From positions 1-14,067 of the forward strand of contig JACCVK010000146.1 of assembly GCA_013698195.1 (NCBI GenBank): a stretch of DNA of 14,067 nt. Direction: 5' to 3'. Below the pieces are notes generated by a model. It saw nothing but the letters and a program-made list of their open reading frames with translations. It had not been told where the DNA came from and searched no databases. Shown here one piece after another: positions 6,786 to 13,418 of this stretch. The position numbers and the translations under genes were made by a program. Position 1 is the first letter of the stretch. Every line of letters starts with the position of its first letter. Source of the stretch: Actinomycetota bacterium (GTDB lineage: Bacteria; Actinomycetota; Thermoleophilia; Gaiellales; Gaiellaceae).

Positions 6786-7570
6786 GCGTCGACCTCCATG
6801 CGCGTGCCGCCGGCAGGTTGTACTTCGAGAGGCTCGAAGGCTCCGTCCTCGCTCACCTGCGCGCGCCAGATCGTCACTTGCCTGCCGTACAGCTCCGCCC
6901 GCGCGCCGATGTGCGGCGAGAGCGCGCGGACGATGTCCACGAGCTCGCGCGGCGAACGCGACAGGTCGAGGAGCCGATCCTCGGGTGCGATCTTGTCCGC
7001 GTACGTCACGCCGTCCTCGGCCTGTGGACGAAAGATCGGGGCCGGGAGCCCGAGAACCTCGTCGAGCAGATCGACCGCGAGCTCTGCGGCACGCGTGTAC
7101 ACCTCGCCCGCGTCGTCGTCCGCCTCCAGAAGAAACGCTCCCTGGGCCGCGATGGGCCCCGCATCGAGATCCTTCACCGTGCGATGGATCGTGACGCCGG
7201 TCTCGACATCGCCTGCCATGATCGCGCGCTCGACCGGTGCGGCCCCACGCCAACGGGGGAGGAGCGACGGGTGGACGTTGAGCCAGAGCCGATCGTCGAG
7301 CAGCGACTCCGGAATCAGCTTCCCGTAGGCCACGACCACCACCGTCGGCGCGGCGAGGTCGAGTGCGGGCTCGAGCCGTTCCGGCTGAAGAACTTGGATG
7401 CCCAGGCGCTCGGCGGCTTGCTTCGCGGGCGGCGCCACGAGCTTTCTGCCGCGGCCTGCGGGGGCGTCGGGTCTCGTGAGGAGCGCGCTGACCTCATGCT
7501 GTGCCGCAAGGCGTTCGAGGACTTCCGCGCCGAACGGCGCGGTGGCGGCGACCGCGATCCGCGAGCTCAC
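6764..7570 (-). CDS. fmt: Methionyl-tRNA formyltransferase
   Basis: 268 residues against about 310-315 usual. The N-terminal transferase domain is complete: LNVHPSLLPRWRGAAP contains N98 and H100, and D136 in DLDAG completes the catalytic set with the same spacing as E. coli N106/H108/D144. It transfers formyl from 10-formyltetrahydrofolate to initiator Met-tRNA. The C-terminal tRNA-binding domain (about residue 190 on) is compressed, which accounts for the short length, but no frameshift is visible. Start GTG at 7570 overlaps the def stop as GTGA, so translation is probably coupled to the enzyme that later removes the formyl group. Confidence 0.95.
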   Translation of the reverse strand: MSSRIAVAATAPFGAEVLERLAAQHEVSALLTRPDAPAGRGRKLVAPPAKQAAERLGIQVLQPERLEPALDLAAPTVVVVAYGKLIPESLLDDRLWLNVHPSLLPRWRGAAPVERAIMAGDVETGVTIHRTVKDLDAGPIAAQGAFLLEADDDAGEVYTRAAELAVDLLDEVLGLPAPIFRPQAEDGVTYADKIAPEDRLLDLSRSPRELVDIVRALSPHIGARAELYGRQVTIWRAQVSEDGAFEPLEVQPAGGTRMEVDAWLRGLR

Positions 7571-8178
7571 CTCGGAGCGGCGGCGCCGAGAACCGGCTGC
7601 GGCCTGAGCGTTGCGAGCGCCCCTCTGCGCGACTCGTCGTCCGTCCGGTCGATGATGAGCACGCCGTCGAGGTGGTCGAGCTCGTGCTGGACGACGCGCG
7701 CCGTCGGCCCCTCGATCTCGGTCCGGACGGCAGCGCCGCGCTCGTCGAGCCCCTCTAGCGTGACCTTGATGTGCCGCTCGACTGGAACGAGCACCCCGCG
7801 CAGCGAGAGGCAGCCTTCGTCCTCCGCCGCAGTCTCCATCGAGCTCGTCACGATCGCGGGATTGAGGAGTACGCGGTCCTCGTCCTCGTCGACGTAGACG
7901 AAGAGCCGGCGCAGGACGCCGACCTGCGTCGCAGCGAGGCCGACTCCCTGCGCCTCGTGCATCAGGGTCGTCATGCGCTCGACGAGGCGCAGGAGGTCGT
8001 CGTCGAAGTCCTCGACCTCCCGCGCCTTCATGCGAAGGGCAGGATCGCCGTACTGGCGGATCCGCGAGAGCGCGATCAGGCGTCGTGCTTCGCGCTCGAG
8101 CTCGGCCGCCTCGGCGGCGTCCTGCCTCTCGTCTTGCTCATGGTCGTGCGTGTGCTCGTGGTCGTGTCTGCTTGGCAC
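7567..8178 (-). CDS. def: Peptide deformylase with histidine-rich N-terminus
   Basis: 203 residues. All three deformylase motifs are intact: GVGLAATQVG (78-87), EGCLSL (121-126, metal ligand C123) and QHELDHLDG (164-172, ligands H165 and H169, catalytic E166). It removes formyl from nascent N-termini. The core normally begins near IRQYGDPALR (40-49), so about 35 residues are extra. The extension opens with five histidines alternating with other residues (H5, 7, 9, 11, 13) and continues strongly acidic. The only GTG or ATG start before the core is the GTG at 8178, so the tract should be translated; no Shine-Dalgarno is seen, and the preceding gene ends 24 bp upstream. Confidence 0.95.
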   Translation of the reverse strand: MPSRHDHEHTHDHEQDERQDAAEAAELEREARRLIALSRIRQYGDPALRMKAREVEDFDDDLLRLVERMTTLMHEAQGVGLAATQVGVLRRLFVYVDEDEDRVLLNPAIVTSSMETAAEDEGCLSLRGVLVPVERHIKVTLEGLDERGAAVRTEIEGPTARVVQHELDHLDGVLIIDRTDDESRRGALATLRPQPVLGAAAPR

Positions 8179-8202
8179 GGCGGCGAGTCTAGCCCGCGGT
8201 GG

Positions 8203-8814
8203 TCACCCTCCGAATCCGGTCGTCAGGCGCTCCACCTCCGTCCCGCGTGCGTTCAACCCGATCACTGCCGTCGGGCCGAGTCCTCGCTTGAAGTCCGAAC
8301 GTGGGAACCGGTAGCCGAAGGCTCGGAAGCTGCCCGCCTCGCTCGCGACAGCCACGTCACGTCGCATCGGAATCGAGCGAAGCGACCCGTCGGTCATGAG
8401 CACCCGGATAGAGGCCACTTCGAGTGAGGCAAGACCTATGAGCCGCGCGTCTGAGACGTTCCGAGTCGCCGGTCCGCCCTCGTACGCCAGGCTGATCGTG
8501 AACTTTCGACCCCCGAGGGGATCGGCGGCAGAATTGCAGCCTCCCTGCTTGGACTCCGACGCCGAGGTTGCGGCGTCCCAAAGGCAGAGGAACCCCGTGG
8601 ATGTTGGCTGCACCAGGACGCTTCGCGCGGGCAGGCCTTCCTGCGCAGGGATATCCGCGACCCGAACCACCGCGTCATCTCGAAGCGATGCCTCGAAGTC
8701 TTCGCTCGGCAGCCCGTCGAACAATCCCCCGACGACCCCACCGGCGAAGATCCCGGCCACGGCCAAAGCGACGATGAGCGCAAGCCACCGTCTCGTGTTG
8801 CTCTTTTTCAGCAT
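8203..8814 (-). CDS. Membrane-anchored exported protein of unknown function
   Basis: 203 residues, not assigned to a characterised family. A basic start (MLKKSNTRR) is followed by one hydrophobic segment at about 10-32 and then an extracytoplasmic region of about 170 residues, probably beta-rich, with C77 and C93 able to form a disulfide and a repeated hydrophobic pattern (RLIGLASLEVASIRVLM). No catalytic motif is seen. The ATG at 8814 has a strong GGGGAGGA at 8821-8828. It lies 18 bp after the small secreted protein gene and 24 bp before def, so it is likely co-transcribed with the former and perhaps reads into def. The segment could be an uncleaved anchor or a Sec signal; no lipobox is present. 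Confidence 0.8.
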   Translation of the reverse strand: MLKKSNTRRWLALIVALAVAGIFAGGVVGGLFDGLPSEDFEASLRDDAVVRVADIPAQEGLPARSVLVQPTSTGFLCLWDAATSASESKQGGCNSAADPLGGRKFTISLAYEGGPATRNVSDARLIGLASLEVASIRVLMTDGSLRSIPMRRDVAVASEAGSFRAFGYRFPRSDFKRGLGPTAVIGLNARGTEVERLTTGFGG

Positions 8815-8832
8815 TGGATCTCCTCCCCTTCT

Positions 8833-9180
8833 CTAGTTGCTGGCGACGCAGGTCGAGGAGATGCCGCCGTTGAAGGACACGTTGGAGCGGCAGTGAGCCT
8901 TCTTCACATCCGAAGAGAGCCAGTGCGTGTGTTGCCAGGTTGCCCAACCGCGCACCGTCGCGTGCCAGTTGTAACCGGTGTTGTCGATGAACGTGACCGT
9001 CGTGTCGAAGCCCCCGGCCTTGGCGAAGCCGCTCTGCCACCAACTCGAGCTGAATGCGGAGCTCCCTCCCATGCCCGGCGTCCACCACTTCGACGAGTAG
9101 TACGGCACGCTGCCGGCCCACGCATTCGAGGCAAACATCGTGACGACGAAGATCGCGATCGCGCAGATGAGTCGTCTCAT
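8833..9180 (-). CDS. Small secreted tryptophan-rich protein, unknown function
   Basis: 115 residues with a clear Sec signal: MRR, hydrophobic core at 4-18, and AWA at 20-22 for cleavage before G23. The mature 93 residues contain eight tryptophans (two WW pairs), many Ser/Gly, and two cysteines (C97, C111) near the C-terminus that could pair. SSAFS followed by TVTFIDNTG faintly recalls lactococcin-972-type bacteriocins, but the match is too weak to assign. The ATG at 9180 suits the purine-rich AGGAAGGGG upstream better than the ATG two codons earlier (9186), which would sit too close. It is the first gene of the exported pair and has its own candidate promoter. Confidence 0.75.
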   Translation of the reverse strand: MRRLICAIAIFVVTMFASNAWAGSVPYYSSKWWTPGMGGSSAFSSSWWQSGFAKAGGFDTTVTFIDNTGYNWHATVRGWATWQHTHWLSSDVKKAHCRSNVSFNGGISSTCVASN

Positions 9181-9224
9181 CGGCATCCCCTTCCTGAAAA
9201 GCGTTCGATGACGTGATCGACTCC

Positions 9225-9253
9225 GGTCTAGTCGTCGCCGCAAAGCGTGTCAA
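9225..9253 (-). promoter_or_regulatory. Candidate promoter of the exported-protein pair
   Basis: On the minus strand a perfect -35 TTGACA (9253-9248) is followed after exactly 17 bases by TAGACC (9230-9225), a weak -10. The -35 overlaps a perfect 10-bp palindrome GTCAATTGAC (9249-9258) that could be an operator. The segment is richer in A/T than its surroundings. Confidence 0.45.
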
Positions 9254-9259
9254 TTGACC

Positions 9260-9286
9260 AAAAAGGACAGTGCCGACCCGCTCGGC
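9260..9286 (-). terminator. Weak candidate terminator after priA
   Basis: On the minus strand GCCGA-GCGGG-TCGGC makes a 5-bp stem with a 5-base loop, and TTTTT follows seven bases later, shortly after the priA stop. The stem is short and the T-run displaced, so termination may be partial. It lies just before the TTGACA promoter candidate, as expected of a transcription-unit border. Confidence 0.28.
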
Positions 9287-9302
9287 GAGGGCTAGAAACG
9301 CC

Positions 9303-11231
9303 CTAGAGCGACTGCGGATCCACGTCCACGACCGCCGCCAGCCCGTCGCGCCTCATCGCCGGCGCCGCATGCGCGAGCAACGCCGCCGCCTTCGACGCGA
9401 ACGCGCGCGGAGCGGCGGTTTTCGCCAGCAGCTGAGCGCGATGCCGGCCTCGTAACCGGAGAAGCGGCGCGGGGCCGAGGAGTTGCGTTCCGGGCGTGCG
9501 CAGCGCAGCGCGCAGCTCGCCGAGCGCTTGTACCGGGCTCGCCGAGACCGGCCCGGAGACGACGACTGAAACAAGATGGTGAAAAGGCGGGTAGTCGAGC
9601 TCCCGGCGGCGCTCGAGCTCCTGCGCGAGGAACCCCGAGACGTCGTGCCGCGCCGCGAACGCAAGCGGGGTCGCGTCCGGCTGGAACGTCTGGACGATGA
9701 CCCGGCCGGGCGCGTCGCGGCCGCTCCTCCCCGCGAGCTGCGTAACGAGCTGGAACGTGCGCTCCTCCGCGCGGAAGTCGGGGAAGGCGAGGCCCGTGTC
9801 GGCATCGATCACAGCGGCCACCGCGACTCCGGGAAAGTGATGCCCCTTCGCGACCATCTGGGTCCCGATGAGCACAGCGGCTCGCGCGTTGGCGAAACGC
9901 TCGAGGGCCTCGCGGAGGGCGGCGGGCTTCGCGGCCGTGTCGGCGTCCAGCCGGATCCGCTCGAGGCCCGAAACCCGGCGGGCAAGCTCGGCCTCGAGCT
10001 TCTGGGTGCCGGCGCCGATCCGCGCGAGCTCGACCGAGCCGCAGTTCGGGCAATGCTCGGGAAGAACCTCGGAGAAACCGCAGTGGTGGCAGTGCAGGCG
10101 CTCGTCGCCGTGGAGCGTCAACGCCACGTCGCAGCTCCCGCACCGCCGCGACCGGCCGCAGGCACGGCAGTGAATGGCACCGGAGACGCCGCGGCGGTTC
10201 AGCAGGAGGATCGCCCGCCCTCCCCGCTCCTCGACAGTCGCGAGCTCGGCGAGCAGCGGGGCCGACAGCGGGTAGCCGCCCTCGCGGCGCAGGTCGACGA
10301 TACGAATCGTCGGCATCGGAGCGCCGATGCGCGCCGGCAGCTCGAGCCGATCCAGGCGCGACCAGCTCTCCGGGCGCGGCGTGGCGCTTCCGTACACCGC
10401 CACCGCCCCCTCGAGTGCCGCACGCTTGGCGGCGACCGTCCTCGCGTCATAGCGCGGGTCGGACTCCTGCTTGTACGAGGCGTCGTGCTCCTCGTCGACG
10501 ACGACGAGCCCGAGATTTCGGACCGGCGCGAAGACCGCCGAGCGCGCGCCCACCACGATCCGTGCCTCGCCAAGCGCGATCCGCTCCCGCTCGTCCCGCC
10601 TCTCCGCCTCGGTCAGCGCGGAGTGGAGAACCGCGACGGTGTCGCCAAAGCGCGCGCGAAACCTCCCGACCGCTTGCGGCGTGAGCGCGATCTCGGGCAC
10701 GAGCACGATCGCCCCACGCCCGCTCTCGAGCGCTCGCGCGCAGGCCTGGAGATAGACCTCCGTCTTGCCGCTCCCCGTCGGCCCGTGCAGCAGCAGATGC
10801 CCCCCTCCAGCTCCGAGGGCAGCCTCGATGCGCGCTATGGCGTCCGTTTGCGCATCCGTCAGCCGGTTGGGCTCGGGTTCCCCGGCCAGCGCGTCGCGCC
10901 CGGACGGGCGCCGCCGCTCCCCGCGCCGTGCCCGCGTCCTCGGCGCGACCAGCGCGAGTGCCCGCGCCGGGGTCGAGCCGTAGTAGTCCGCGATCCAGAG
11001 CGCGAGCTGGACGAGCGGTGCCGGGATCCGGTCGACGACGGACCCAGCGGTCGCGAGCTCTATCCCGTCCGGCGCACGTACGCCGACTTCGGCGACCACA
11101 CCGCGAACCGAGCGGCTGCCAAGGCGAATCGAGACGACGTCGCCCCGCTCGACTCCCTCTTCGACCTGATAGGTGAAAGGACGGCTGAGCGATCGGGCGG
11201 TGACGAGAGGAAAGATCTCCGCGAGCGGCAC
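9303..11231 (-). CDS. priA: Primosomal protein N' (replication restart helicase)
   Basis: 642 residues (E. coli 732). The N-terminal 3'-DNA-binding domain (about 1-100) is followed by the helicase core: Walker A GPTGSGKT at 150-157, DEEH at 246-249, GSATP at 281-285. Eight zinc cysteines follow (C355, C358, C364, C367, C381, C384, C394, C397), then the second helicase lobe with GTQMVAKGHHFP and QLAGRSGR. PriA unwinds stalled forks and reloads DnaB. The helicase and zinc sites look functional, unlike the PriA of mycobacteria and related actinomycetes. Start GTG at 11231 has no Shine-Dalgarno; TACGCT at 11245-11240, eight bases upstream, could be a leaderless -10. It is divergent from the iron importer across 58 bp. 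Confidence 0.97.
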   Translation of the reverse strand: MPLAEIFPLVTARSLSRPFTYQVEEGVERGDVVSIRLGSRSVRGVVAEVGVRAPDGIELATAGSVVDRIPAPLVQLALWIADYYGSTPARALALVAPRTRARRGERRRPSGRDALAGEPEPNRLTDAQTDAIARIEAALGAGGGHLLLHGPTGSGKTEVYLQACARALESGRGAIVLVPEIALTPQAVGRFRARFGDTVAVLHSALTEAERRDERERIALGEARIVVGARSAVFAPVRNLGLVVVDEEHDASYKQESDPRYDARTVAAKRAALEGAVAVYGSATPRPESWSRLDRLELPARIGAPMPTIRIVDLRREGGYPLSAPLLAELATVEERGGRAILLLNRRGVSGAIHCRACGRSRRCGSCDVALTLHGDERLHCHHCGFSEVLPEHCPNCGSVELARIGAGTQKLEAELARRVSGLERIRLDADTAAKPAALREALERFANARAAVLIGTQMVAKGHHFPGVAVAAVIDADTGLAFPDFRAEERTFQLVTQLAGRSGRDAPGRVIVQTFQPDATPLAFAARHDVSGFLAQELERRRELDYPPFHHLVSVVVSGPVSASPVQALGELRAALRTPGTQLLGPAPLLRLRGRHRAQLLAKTAAPRAFASKAAALLAHAAPAMRRDGLAAVVDVDPQSL

Positions 11232-11262
11232 GAGCCGAGAGCGTACGCACGCATGCGGAGCG

Positions 11263-11268
11263 TAGATT
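11263..11268 (+). promoter_or_regulatory. Candidate -10 of the iron-transport ATPase gene
   Basis: TAGATT (TANNNT) would place the transcription start near 11275, inside the palindromic operator. No convincing -35 is seen. Confidence 0.35.
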
Positions 11269-11272
11269 CCGG

Positions 11273-11290
11273 TGTAAGGTTTCCCTTACA
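11273..11290. promoter_or_regulatory. Palindromic operator 1, probable metal-repressor site
   Basis: TGTAAGG-TTTC-CCTTACA, 7-bp arms that match perfectly around a 4-base centre. Its last base is the A of the ATG at 11290. The same 16-bp pattern GTAAGG-N4-CCTTAC recurs before the binding-protein gene. AGGT-like arms recall DtxR/IdeR boxes, but the arms are closer together. Binding here would block initiation of the importer. Confidence 0.72.
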
Positions 11291-12315
11291 TGAGCTGCTC
11301 GATGATCCGGCTCGAGGGCGTCACGAAGCGCTTCGGCGCCGTCACGGCCGTCGCCGACGCCTCTCTCTGCGTCGACCGCGGCGAAGTCGTCGCCCTCCTC
11401 GGCCCCTCCGGCTGCGGGAAGACGACGCTGCTCCGGCTCATCGCAGGGTTCGAGCGACCGGACGGCGGCACGGTCGAAACCGGCGAGCGAGCTGTCGCAG
11501 GCCCCGGGACGTGGGTGCCGCCCGAGCAGCGCCGCATCGGGATGGTCTTCCAGGATTACGCCCTCTTCCCGCATTTGACAGTGGCCGAGAACGTCGGTTT
11601 CGGGCTTGCCCGTGGATTGCGGCGAGCGCGGGTCGCGGAGCTGCTGGAGGCAGTTGGGCTTACCGGGCTCGACGCGCGCTATACCCACGAGCTGTCCGGC
11701 GGCCAGCAGCAGCGCGTCGCCCTCGCTCGGGCACTCGCACCGTCCCCCGAGCTCGTGCTGCTCGACGAGCCGTGGTCGAACGTCGACCCGTTCCTCCGCG
11801 AGTCCCTGCGTGCCGAAGTGGCGGAGATCATTCGGCCCCTCGGCGTCACGGCTGTCCTCGTTACCCACGATCGCGAGGAGGCGTTCTCGCTCGCCGACCG
11901 GATCGCGCTGATGCGGGACGGGACGATCGTGCAGGAAGGAACGGCGGAGGAGCTCTACTTCGCGCCTGCCTCCCGGTGGGCGGCGGAGTTCGTCGGCGCC
12001 GGCAACCTCCTGAGCGGCCGTGTCGAGCGAGGCACTGTCTCCACGGCCCTCGGATCGTTCCCAGCGAACGGCTCCAGCGGAGACGGCGATCCCGAGGTCG
12101 AGGTTCTCGTGCGCCCGGAGCTCCTCGAGCTTGCACCGGACCCGGCCGGCAGCGCGGAGGTCGTCGCCCGCGAGTTCCGTGGGCACGACGTCTTCTACCG
12201 TGTCCTCCTCGACGGCGTGGAGCTCGTCTCTCAGCGTCCTTCGAACGAGATCGTCCCGCTCGGAGCCCGAGTCTCCATTCGGCTACACGAAGGCCGGGTT
12301 CCCGTCCTGCGCTAG
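11290..12315 (+). CDS. Ferric iron ABC transporter, ATP-binding protein (FbpC-like)
   Basis: 341 residues. ABC ATPase signatures are complete: Walker A GPSGCGKTT, Q-loop FQDYALFPH, signature LSGGQQQR, Walker B LVLLDEP, and the H-loop in VLVTHDREEA, followed by a C-terminal TOBE-like domain from about residue 245. Such proteins power Fe3+ (or similar) uptake with a two-lobed permease. The next two genes are a matching binding protein and permease. The ATG at 11290 overlaps operator 1; an ATG at 11302, giving the more typical MIRLEGVTKRFG start, is equally possible. Iron specificity is inferred from the neighbours and operators; phosphonate or spermidine ATPases look similar. Confidence 0.9.
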   Translation: MSCSMIRLEGVTKRFGAVTAVADASLCVDRGEVVALLGPSGCGKTTLLRLIAGFERPDGGTVETGERAVAGPGTWVPPEQRRIGMVFQDYALFPHLTVAENVGFGLARGLRRARVAELLEAVGLTGLDARYTHELSGGQQQRVALARALAPSPELVLLDEPWSNVDPFLRESLRAEVAEIIRPLGVTAVLVTHDREEAFSLADRIALMRDGTIVQEGTAEELYFAPASRWAAEFVGAGNLLSGRVERGTVSTALGSFPANGSSGDGDPEVEVLVRPELLELAPDPAGSAEVVAREFRGHDVFYRVLLDGVELVSQRPSNEIVPLGARVSIRLHEGRVPVLR

Positions 12316-12318
12316 GCG

Positions 12319-12347
12319 TTGCACGGGTTCTCGGCTCGATGTAAGGT
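12319..12347 (+). promoter_or_regulatory. Candidate promoter of the iron-binding protein gene
   Basis: TTGCAC (12319-12324) and TAAGGT (12342-12347, fits TANNNT) are separated by 17 bases. The -10 lies inside operator 2, so a bound repressor would exclude RNA polymerase. Both hexamers are only moderate matches. Confidence 0.4.
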
Positions 12348-12356
12348 GCACCTTAC
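12341..12356. promoter_or_regulatory. Palindromic operator 2, probable metal-repressor site
   Basis: GTAAGGTGCACCTTAC is a perfect 16-bp palindrome. It shares both 6-bp arms with operator 1 (centre TGCA instead of TTTC). It lies in the 80-bp gap between the ATPase and binding-protein genes. Confidence 0.75.
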
Positions 12357-12363
12357 TGTCGAT

Positions 12364-12379
12364 CGCAGGTAAACCTTAC
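12364..12379. promoter_or_regulatory. Degenerate third operator copy
   Basis: The right arm CCTTAC (12374-12379) is exact and the left arm keeps only AGG; the core AGGT-AA-ACCT is symmetric. It ends 16 bases before the TTG start at 12396 and may be a weaker second site for cooperative binding. Confidence 0.4.
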
Positions 12380-12395
12380 TCTTGGAGATCACACG

Positions 12396-13418
12396 TTGAG
12401 GAAATCGATCTCGCTCCTTGCCGCCGTCCTGCTGGCGGCGCTCGTCACGAGCGTGGGTGCCACGACGGCGCCCGCCCAGACCACCTCGCTGACGATCTAC
12501 TCGGGACGCGACGAGGCTCTCGTCAAGCCGGTCCTGGAGCAATTCCAGAAGACGACCGGAATCGAGCTCAAGGTGCGCTACGCATCGTCCACGTCGCTTG
12601 CGACGGCGCTCGTGGAGGAAGGTGACGACAGCCCCGCCGATGTCTTCTGGGCGACCGAGCCGGGCACGCTCGGGCTCGTCGCCGCGCGAGGGTTGCTGAA
12701 GCGGCTCCCGCAGGCGACCGTGGGCAAGGTGCCGGCACGGTTCTCGACCCGCAGCCGGCGCTGGGTAGGCACGAGCGCGCGCTCACGCGTCCTCGTCTAC
12801 AACACGCAAGCGCTCACGCCCGGCCAGCTGCCGGCGTCCGTCTGGGGGCTTACGAACCCACGGTGGAAGGGCAAGATCGGCCTCCCGCCCACGAATGGGT
12901 CGTTCCAGGCGTTCCTCGGCGCCATGATCCACCTGAGCGGCGAGGACCGCGCGCGCAGCTGGCTGCGCGGGCTCCAGGAGAACGACGTTCGGTTCTACCC
13001 GAACAACACGACGACGGTGCAGGCTGTCGCGCGGGGCGATGTGCAGGTCGGGCTCGTCAATCTCTACTACCTCTACAACCTCCTCGCCGACAACCCGAGC
13101 CTCACGGCGCGGAATCACTGGTTCCGCGCGGGGGATCCCGGGTCGCTCGTGCTCGCCGCCGGCGCCGGCATCGTGTCTGCGACCGAGAAAGACGCGGCCG
13201 CCGGACGCTTCGTGAAGTTCCTCCTCTCGCCCTGGGCGCAGCGGTTCATCGCGCGCGGCCCTGGAGCCGCGGAGTATCCGCTGATCAAGGGCATCTCGCC
13301 CCGACCGGGGCTGCCGGCCCTGAAGGAGCTGAAAGGGCCGAAGTACAGCCTCGGCCGGCTCGCAGTGGACCTGCAACCTGCGGTGCGCCTCCTGCTCGAG
13401 GTCGGCTACCTCAAGTGA
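12396..13418 (+). CDS. Ferric iron ABC transporter, substrate-binding protein (FbpA/FutA-like)
   Basis: 340 residues. A Sec signal (MRKS, hydrophobic 5-22, cleavage near APAQ at 25-28) precedes a periplasmic-binding fold beginning LTIYSGRDEALVKPVLEQF, with ADVFWATEPG, and VNLYYLYN, whose adjacent tyrosines correspond to the Fe3+-binding tyrosine pair of FbpA. It would capture Fe3+ outside the membrane and pass it to the permease. Start TTG at 12396 has GGAG eight bases upstream and gives a proper signal peptide. No lipobox cysteine is present, which is unusual for a binding protein of a monoderm. Its stop overlaps the permease start as GTGA. Transcription may start from its own promoter as well as from the ATPase gene. 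Confidence 0.92.
   Translation: MRKSISLLAAVLLAALVTSVGATTAPAQTTSLTIYSGRDEALVKPVLEQFQKTTGIELKVRYASSTSLATALVEEGDDSPADVFWATEPGTLGLVAARGLLKRLPQATVGKVPARFSTRSRRWVGTSARSRVLVYNTQALTPGQLPASVWGLTNPRWKGKIGLPPTNGSFQAFLGAMIHLSGEDRARSWLRGLQENDVRFYPNNTTTVQAVARGDVQVGLVNLYYLYNLLADNPSLTARNHWFRAGDPGSLVLAAGAGIVSATEKDAAAGRFVKFLLSPWAQRFIARGPGAAEYPLIKGISPRPGLPALKELKGPKYSLGRLAVDLQPAVRLLLEVGYLK

Noticed and set aside
5541..7253. rsmB frame extended upstream to 7253
   Set aside because: The extra part overlaps fmt and is Arg/Gly-rich shadow; the ATG at 6785 has GGAGG seven bases before it.
9181..9243. Longer N-terminus for the Trp-rich secreted protein (start at 9243)
   Set aside because: It would put a charged Arg-rich segment before the signal peptide and translate through the ribosome site and promoter region.
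9576..12344. Very long plus-strand open frame (922 codons) opposite priA and across the ABC ATPase
   Set aside because: It is antisense or out of frame to two well-identified genes and has Arg/Ala/Pro-rich low-complexity sequence; such frames are common in GC-rich DNA.
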